A stretch of 29,770 nt of DNA from CAYSYM01 sp964435115. Its GTDB lineage: Bacteria; Chloroflexota; UBA6077; CF-72. The notes beneath the pieces were generated by a model, which had not been told where the DNA came from, searched no databases, and saw nothing but the letters and a program-made list of their open reading frames with translations. Position 1 is the stretch's first letter, and every line of letters begins with the position of its first letter. The stretch spans positions 1-29,770 of the forward strand of contig CAYSYM010000047.1 of NCBI GenBank assembly GCA_964435115.1, written 5' to 3'. Below, one piece after another: positions 25,782 to 29,770 of the stretch. Both the position numbers and the translations under genes were made by a program.

Positions 25782-28593
25782 CCTGAGCGGGCCGCGCGAT
25801 CCCCAGGCGCCCCGTGGGCGGGGGAAGCATCGACGCGCTGAGCCAGTCGGCCACCACCCGGGCCGTGCGACTGGCCGGGCCTTGCTCGACGGTGCACTCG
25901 GGGAGCGATCGAACGAATACGGCGCCGTAGTTGCGGGTCAGGAGGCGCCGATCGAGCACCACGACCGCCCCACGGTCCGAGCGGGACCGGATCAACCGCC
26001 CGAACCCCTGCTTGAAGCGGAGGATGGCCTGCGGCACGGCGTGCTGGCCGAACGGGTCCTCGAACTGCTCGGCCCGCGCGGCGTAGATCGGCTCGGTCGG
26101 GACGGCGAATGGGAGGCGCGCCACGACCACACAGCTCAGCGCCTCCCCAATCACGTCGATCCCCTCCCAGAAGGAGCTCGTGCCGAAGAGCGCCACCCGG
26201 CTCCCACGCCGGAAGGCGTCGAGCAGGCGGGTTCGGGACCCTTCGTTCACGCCCTGGGCGAGCAGCGTGACCCCCCCGGCCGCCAGCCGGCGGGCGAGCG
26301 CGGCGTACGTGGCGCGGAGCTGAGCCCGGCTGGTGAAGAGCGCCAGCGTGCGCCCACCAGCCGCGAGAATGGTGTCGAACAGGACATCCTCCACCAGCCG
26401 CTGGTAGCCGGGCTGCGTGGGGTCGGGAACATCGTGCGGGACGTACAGCAGCGCGGCCCGCCCGTAGTCGAACGTGGAGCCCACCGCGAGGGCGTCGGCG
26501 TCTTCCAGGCCCAGGCGCGCCTTGACGTAATCGAACGACCCGTCGACGGCCAGCGTGGCCGAGACGAGGATGGCCGCGTACGGGTCGGCGAAGAGGCTCG
26601 AGCGGAGGATCGAGGCCACTTCCAGCGGCGCCTCGCACAGCCAGGTTGGCCCCTTGCGACTGCCGGCGAGCCAGTACACGCCGGCCTGGTCGGGCGCGTG
26701 GACGGCCGCGTCCATGCGCTGCCGCAGCGTCTGCCAGAAGTCCACCTGGTTGGCCAGCTCGGCGGCGAGGCCGCGCGTGTCGTCTCCCCCGGCTGGCAGC
26801 GTCTCCAGCCGGAGCTGCAGCTCCGCCGCCACCTGGAGCACGCTCGACAGGCGGGCCATCGCCGCGGCCCACAACTGCTCTGCTTCCTGCCAGGTCGACC
26901 CAGCCCGCACCCCGCCGGTCAGGCGGATGGTCAAAGTGCCGTCGTCCGACCCTACCTGTCCTTCGTCGAGCAGCGCCGCCAGTCGTTCGAAGAAGGCGTG
27001 GATCAGACGCCCCAGCTCGGCCAGGGTGGTTTCGCAGCGCGTGACCGCCGGAGCCACCTCGGCGGCGCGTCCGAGCGCTTCACGCTCGCTTGGCGCAGCC
27101 TGCCGCAATGCTCCGAGGGCTTCGGGAAGGGCGCCTACCCCGCCGCGGGCACCGGACGAGGCGCTCCACAGCGCCTCCAGGCGGCTCGCCAGCTCGCGCT
27201 CGCCCAGCCGCCAGCCGAACTGGTTGGTGGCTTCGTCCTCCAGGTGGTGCGCCTCGTCGACGACCAGCACCTGGTACGGGGGCAGGACCCGGCTGCCATT
27301 CGCGAGGTCGGAGAGGAGCAGGGCGTGGTTGGCGACGACGACGTGGCTCTCTTCGGCAGCGCGCCGGGCGCGTGCGAGGTAGCAGGCGCCGAGCTTGTGG
27401 TAGGCGCAGCGGACAGGGGTGCAGACTTCCGCGACCGCGCTGACGCGCTGCCACGCCTCTTCCTCGCGGGGCGAGAGCCGCAGCTCGGCCCGGTCGCCGG
27501 TCTCCGTCCACGGGAGCCAGAACAGCGTCTTGATCAGGAGGGTCCGGTCGTGCGGCTGGAGGTCGCTCGCGTGCAGGAGCGCCTGCCAGCGCCGCAGACA
27601 GAGGTAGTTGGTGCGCCCCTTCAGCACGCACGCGCGGAGCTGCCCCGTGGCGCCGAGGGCGGCCTCCACCAGGGGCAGGTCCTTCTGGAAGAGCTGGTCC
27701 TGCAGGGTCGTCGTGGCGGTGGCGACGACGACCCGCCACTGGTTCCGCAGCGCCAGCGCAACCGCCGGCAGCAGGTAGGCCACGCTCTTGCCCGTGCCCG
27801 TCCCCGCTTCCACGAACAGGCGGCCGCCCTCGTTCAGCGCGGTGCCGACCGCTCGCGCCATCGCCACCTGCTCGGCCCGCGGCTCGTACCCGGGCAGGAG
27901 CTCGGCCAGCGATCCGCCGGGGCTGAGCTGCTGGACCACACGCTCGACGTCCAGCGGCCGCGGCCGCGTGGTAGGGACCAGGGGGCTGCGCTTCCGCGCG
28001 GGCGCGCCGGGCACCCAGCCGGACGCCGCAACCAGTCCTTGCTCGAGCTGCGTGCGGGCCCGGTGGCGCTCGACCTCCGCGAACAGGGAGCGTAGCGGCC
28101 AGGCGAGCGAGGCCGCCAGGCGGGCCACGTGCATCAGCGTCGCCGCGTCGGTCTGTTCGAGTAGCGCGACCAGCCGGGCGAACAGCCCCGCCACCAGGCG
28201 GGCGTCGCCCGCCAGATCGTCCTCCTCGCGTGCGAGGCCGAAGTGGGCCGCCGCCGTGTCGAGGGAGTCGACGGGGCAGTGCGGCGCCAGGAGCGCTGCC
28301 AGCTCCAGGACATCCCACACAGGCGTGGCGGTGGAGAGCTCTTGCTCGCCGACCAGCTCGGCCGCGAGCTGGGGCGTGGCGGTCACGATGGGTCGCGAGC
28401 CGGCGCGCTCCCGCAACCACGTGCCCGCCCCTGCCGGGTCGCCGTCCGTCTCGCGGACGTCCAGCACCTCGTCGCCCCGGAAGCACAGGGCCGCGAAGCG
28501 GTGGTTCCCGGTCTCGTCCTGGCGGGGCTGGATGGCGAGCGCCAGCGCCGGCAGGACCATGGGGCGTGTGGAGGCGGGCTGGACGATCGCCAT
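25699..28593 (-). CDS. dinG: DinG/XPD-type Fe-S superfamily 2 DNA helicase with degenerate exonuclease-like N-terminus
   Basis: An ATP-dependent 5'-3' DNA helicase of repair. It has 964 residues from ATG 28593; a TTG four codons upstream is the alternative. Walker A is AGTGTGKS (263-270). Cysteines 332, 391, 396 and 404 form the Fe-S domain. DEAH is at 446-449 (LVVDEAHHLED). The second motor domain has ILVSATL, GTSSFWEGIDV and the motif VI segment QGFGRLIRSRSDRG. Residues ~90-145 (WDVLELAALLAPHCPVDSLDTAAAHFGL, then GDARLVAGLF) match the back half of a DnaQ exonuclease domain, but the front half and its DxE motif are missing, so nuclease activity is not expected. The last ~38 residues are basic and read over the 3' end of the phosphorylase gene. 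Confidence 0.9.
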   Translation of the reverse strand: MAIVQPASTRPMVLPALALAIQPRQDETGNHRFAALCFRGDEVLDVRETDGDPAGAGTWLRERAGSRPIVTATPQLAAELVGEQELSTATPVWDVLELAALLAPHCPVDSLDTAAAHFGLAREEDDLAGDARLVAGLFARLVALLEQTDAATLMHVARLAASLAWPLRSLFAEVERHRARTQLEQGLVAASGWVPGAPARKRSPLVPTTRPRPLDVERVVQQLSPGGSLAELLPGYEPRAEQVAMARAVGTALNEGGRLFVEAGTGTGKSVAYLLPAVALALRNQWRVVVATATTTLQDQLFQKDLPLVEAALGATGQLRACVLKGRTNYLCLRRWQALLHASDLQPHDRTLLIKTLFWLPWTETGDRAELRLSPREEEAWQRVSAVAEVCTPVRCAYHKLGACYLARARRAAEESHVVVANHALLLSDLANGSRVLPPYQVLVVDEAHHLEDEATNQFGWRLGERELASRLEALWSASSGARGGVGALPEALGALRQAAPSEREALGRAAEVAPAVTRCETTLAELGRLIHAFFERLAALLDEGQVGSDDGTLTIRLTGGVRAGSTWQEAEQLWAAAMARLSSVLQVAAELQLRLETLPAGGDDTRGLAAELANQVDFWQTLRQRMDAAVHAPDQAGVYWLAGSRKGPTWLCEAPLEVASILRSSLFADPYAAILVSATLAVDGSFDYVKARLGLEDADALAVGSTFDYGRAALLYVPHDVPDPTQPGYQRLVEDVLFDTILAAGGRTLALFTSRAQLRATYAALARRLAAGGVTLLAQGVNEGSRTRLLDAFRRGSRVALFGTSSFWEGIDVIGEALSCVVVARLPFAVPTEPIYAARAEQFEDPFGQHAVPQAILRFKQGFGRLIRSRSDRGAVVVLDRRLLTRNYGAVFVRSLPECTVEQGPASRTARVVADWLSASMLPPPTGRLGIARPAQVRSRGGSRPARTRAVAPPPRPGRSTQH

Positions 28594-28610
28594 GGCGTCG
28601 GCCAAGTGTA
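28593..28610 (-). promoter_or_regulatory. Near-leaderless promoter of the helicase gene
   Basis: On the minus strand TACACT (28610 to 28605) is followed by the ATG at 28593. Transcription from about 28598 would leave a leader of roughly five bases with no Shine-Dalgarno, similar to the Crp/Fnr gene arrangement. Confidence 0.4.
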
Positions 28611-28792
28611 CCAGCCGGCCGCTCCGTCTAGGACTGATGTTCTAACGGGTGGCCTCCGTCCCGTGGCCACCACACCTGGCTGCCTGACGCCGTCTTCGGG
28701 CACACCGGTCCCAGCTCTGGCCCGCTCCCGGCCGGGCCCTCTGCCGAGCGGAGGCTGGGTCACGTAGCGTAACCCACCTCTTAAGGGCTGAG

Positions 28793-28844
28793 TTTTCCCC
28801 AGATCACAGATGCGTTACAGATATTGTCCACAGACTTCTCAACA
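28793..28844 (+). promoter_or_regulatory. Cluster of DnaA-box-like sequences
   Basis: Three 9-mers close to the consensus TTATCCACA lie on the same strand within 52 bp: TTTTCCCCA (28793-28801), TTGTCCACA (28824-28832) and TTCTCAACA (28836-28844). TTGTCCACA has one mismatch; the others have two. The local base composition is less GC-rich than the neighbours. No dnaA or dnaN gene is near. Confidence 0.35.
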
Positions 28845-29119
28845 CCGGCCTGCGAGCCAGGTGGCCGCTCGCCGCCGCCTCGGCCTGGTGGGTGGAGCTC
28901 GGCCAGAGTCGAGGTCTGGCTGGCCGCACGCCCGACGGGTCTCGGACTATCTGAGGCAATCCTTGAGGACCGCTCCGGGCGCTGATGGCGGCGATCTTCC
29001 TCGACCCGGTCCTGGCTGAAAGTAGGCGTTGGAAGACGCCTCGCGAGGTTCTCAACGAGTCTCAGAGCCTGTCCGCGTCGGTCCAGGATCGCGTGCATGC
29101 ACGATCAGCACAATGCACA

Positions 29120-29148
29120 AGCCCGACGGGGGTCGGTCCCGTCGGGCT
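29120..29148 (-). terminator. Strong hairpin, possible terminator of the small ORF
   Basis: A perfect 11-bp stem (AGCCCGACGGG at 29120-29130, complement at 29138-29148) closes a 7-base loop. On the minus strand it is followed by TTGTGCATTGTG, weakly T-rich, and it lies 90 bp after the minus-strand ORF ending at 29238. Confidence 0.5.
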
Positions 29149-29226
29149 GGGCGTCTCGGAGGCCTTTGCCGTCGCTACGCGTCTAGACTGGCCCGACTGG
29201 CGCATCGTATCCGGCTGCACCCCCTT

Positions 29227-29254
29227 CACTATCGCGACTATCGCGGTAGTGTTT
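29227..29254 (+). other. Hairpin spanning the stop of the small ORF
   Basis: CACTATCGCG (29227-29236) can pair with CGCGGTAGTG (29242-29251), nine Watson-Crick pairs and one wobble, with a 5-base loop. TTT follows on the plus strand. The TAG stop of the minus-strand ORF overlaps the loop. Confidence 0.4.
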
Positions 29255-29504
29255 GACTCAACTTCGACAACTCGGTGGCAGCTCGATCCATCAACTGCGC
29301 TGCGCCTCCGCTCCAATTCACGGTAATGCCGCTGTGACTGGCGGTCGCCGCAGTGCCTGCAACCGGCTCCCACACCTGGACCAGGACCCAGCCAAGGAAT
29401 CGGCTGCCGTCAGGACCTTGCGCGCCCAAGACTGGTTCGCCCGCCCGGAGCTCTGCCGACGCCTTGACCCCACTCTTCTTCTTGGTGACCTCGTGATTCT
29501 GCAT
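29238..29504 (-). CDS. Small protein of unknown function
   Basis: An 88-residue ORF. AAAGGAGG (about 29516-29523) precedes ATG 29504 by about 11 bases, a strong site at a slightly long distance. Codon use is typical of the window (mostly G/C third bases) over the first two thirds. The start is Lys-rich (HEVTKKKSGVKAS). The middle contains a hydrophobic strand (RFLGWVLVQVWEPVAG), then a Gly/Ser/Thr-rich stretch (HSGITVNWSGG) and a C-terminal helix (AAQLMDRAATELSKLSQTL). There is no signal peptide and no known domain that I recognise. It begins 28 bp after the stop of the cysteine-rich frame on the same strand, so the two could be co-transcribed. An overlapping plus-strand frame lacks a ribosome site. 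Confidence 0.45.
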   Translation of the reverse strand: MQNHEVTKKKSGVKASAELRAGEPVLGAQGPDGSRFLGWVLVQVWEPVAGTAATASHSGITVNWSGGAAQLMDRAATELSKLSQTLPR

Positions 29505-29531
29505 GAGTTGGCACGCCTCCTTTCGCGGACC

Positions 29532-29729
29532 TTAGCAGACTGCACCCGTGCAGGTGTCTGACGAGCAGAGATACACGGGCCGAACGCACCCGCTGTACAC
29601 GAAGACGCAACACTGCGTCGCTACTCCGGCTGGGTCGACGCCCGTGCAGCATGACACGCCAGTGACGCCGCCCCCTCCACACACACACCCGCCGATACAG
29701 CTGATGCACCCTTGACTCGACTTCCGCCG
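29532..29729 (-). CDS. Cysteine-rich short reading frame, possible secreted or modified peptide
   Basis: The frame between in-frame stops at 29730-29732 and 29532-29534 encodes 65 residues with 12 cysteines. They are arranged as C-x2-C-x3-C-x-C, then CC, CC, and four single cysteines up to the C-terminal Cys. The rest is mostly Gly, Val, Thr and Ser. There is no ATG; the only plausible start upstream of the CC pairs is GTG at 29684, giving 50 residues and nine cysteines with a weak site (GGCGGG). It could be the end of a longer Cys-rich protein broken by a frameshift at the window edge, a precursor peptide, or chance. The CA/TG dinucleotide run at 29678-29687 supplies two of the cysteines. 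Its stop lies just before the ribosome site of the small ORF. Confidence 0.3.
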   Translation of the reverse strand, partial: RRKSSQGCISCIGGCVCGGGGVTGVSCCTGVDPAGVATQCCVFVYSGCVRPVYLCSSDTCTGAVC

Positions 29730-29770
29730 TTATGCGGCGTGGAGCTTGAGGGGGAGTTGGCGCGCCGCGG

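Larger units (their letters stand above)
28611..29237. other. Gene-poor region between the helicase and the small ORF
   Basis: About 630 bp. Frames of about 100 codons exist on both strands, but they have no ribosome site or recognisable domain and run through the DnaA-box-like cluster and hairpins. The region contains that cluster (28793-28844), a perfect AGGCGT/ACGCCT hairpin (29024-29041), a CGTGCATGCACG palindrome (29092-29103) and a strong hairpin (29120-29148). An uncharacterised RNA or a replication or partition site is possible. Confidence 0.4.

Noticed and set aside
25231..28095. Very long plus-strand open frame opposite the helicase gene
   Set aside because: It is antisense to a well-conserved helicase, has no domain, and results from GC-rich codon bias opening the opposite strand.
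28781..29326. Overlapping ~100-codon frames on both strands
   Set aside because: No ribosome sites or domains, and they run through hairpins and DnaA-box-like sequences.
29715..29765. Integron attC-like site (CGCCG/CGGCG hairpin with a GAGTTGGC end)
   Set aside because: The central hairpin and right arm look suggestive, but the left arm is not complementary to the right arm and the core does not fit GTTRRRY/RYYYAAC.

Overview
The window is high-GC bacterial chromosome carrying mostly housekeeping metabolism. The gene content suggests a Chloroflexota-like organism (Thermomicrobia/Sphaerobacter type): an ECF sigma factor translationally coupled to a DUF5667 membrane protein, a split two-subunit glycine decarboxylase in a gcvT-H-PA-PB cluster, an archaeal-type ProRS, leaderless or near-leaderless starts, and heptanucleotide repeats in gene leaders. 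This placement is inference from content; no rRNA or other phylogenetic marker is present.

Layout. 1-2.4 kb: 3' part of katG with a strong terminator, then the C-terminal remnant of a short-chain dehydrogenase. 2.4-4.7 kb (minus): ECF sigma factor and its DUF5667 partner, with an ATGA overlap. 5.0-5.7 kb: a small membrane protein and, tail to tail, an orphan antitoxin-like ORF. 5.9-10.6 kb (minus): an RlmD-type rRNA methyltransferase, a 143-bp MITE-like element, a long-chain acyl-CoA synthetase and an acyl-CoA dehydrogenase; the last two form a fatty-acid catabolism pair. 10.98-12.24 kb (plus): a Crp/Fnr regulator with a leaderless-type promoter, then a 7Fe ferredoxin whose promoter carries a perfect CRP-type palindrome centred at -41.5. 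12.4-12.9 kb (minus): a cupredoxin lipoprotein whose 3' end is duplicated in frame. A second MITE-like element with a perfect 10-bp target duplication separates it from gcvT.

13.2-17.9 kb (plus): gcvT, gcvH, gcvPA and gcvPB, the glycine cleavage system without its lipoamide dehydrogenase. 18.2-20.4 kb (plus): two Opp/Dpp ABC ATPases without permeases or binding protein. 20.4-22.8 kb (minus): proS and a HEAT-repeat gene. 23.2-25.8 kb (plus): alanine racemase and pyrimidine-nucleoside phosphorylase. 25.7-28.6 kb (minus): a DinG-family Fe-S helicase overlapping the phosphorylase gene tail to tail. 28.6-29.77 kb: a gene-poor stretch with a DnaA-box-like cluster, strong hairpins, a small ORF with a good ribosome site and a strikingly cysteine-rich short reading frame.

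The most interesting observations are the matched Crp-type regulator and operator pair at the ferredoxin gene, 7-bp-period degenerate repeats in four consecutive gene leaders, the two non-autonomous mobile elements with target duplications, and the cysteine-rich reading frame at the right edge. No large defence or biosynthetic system is visible.
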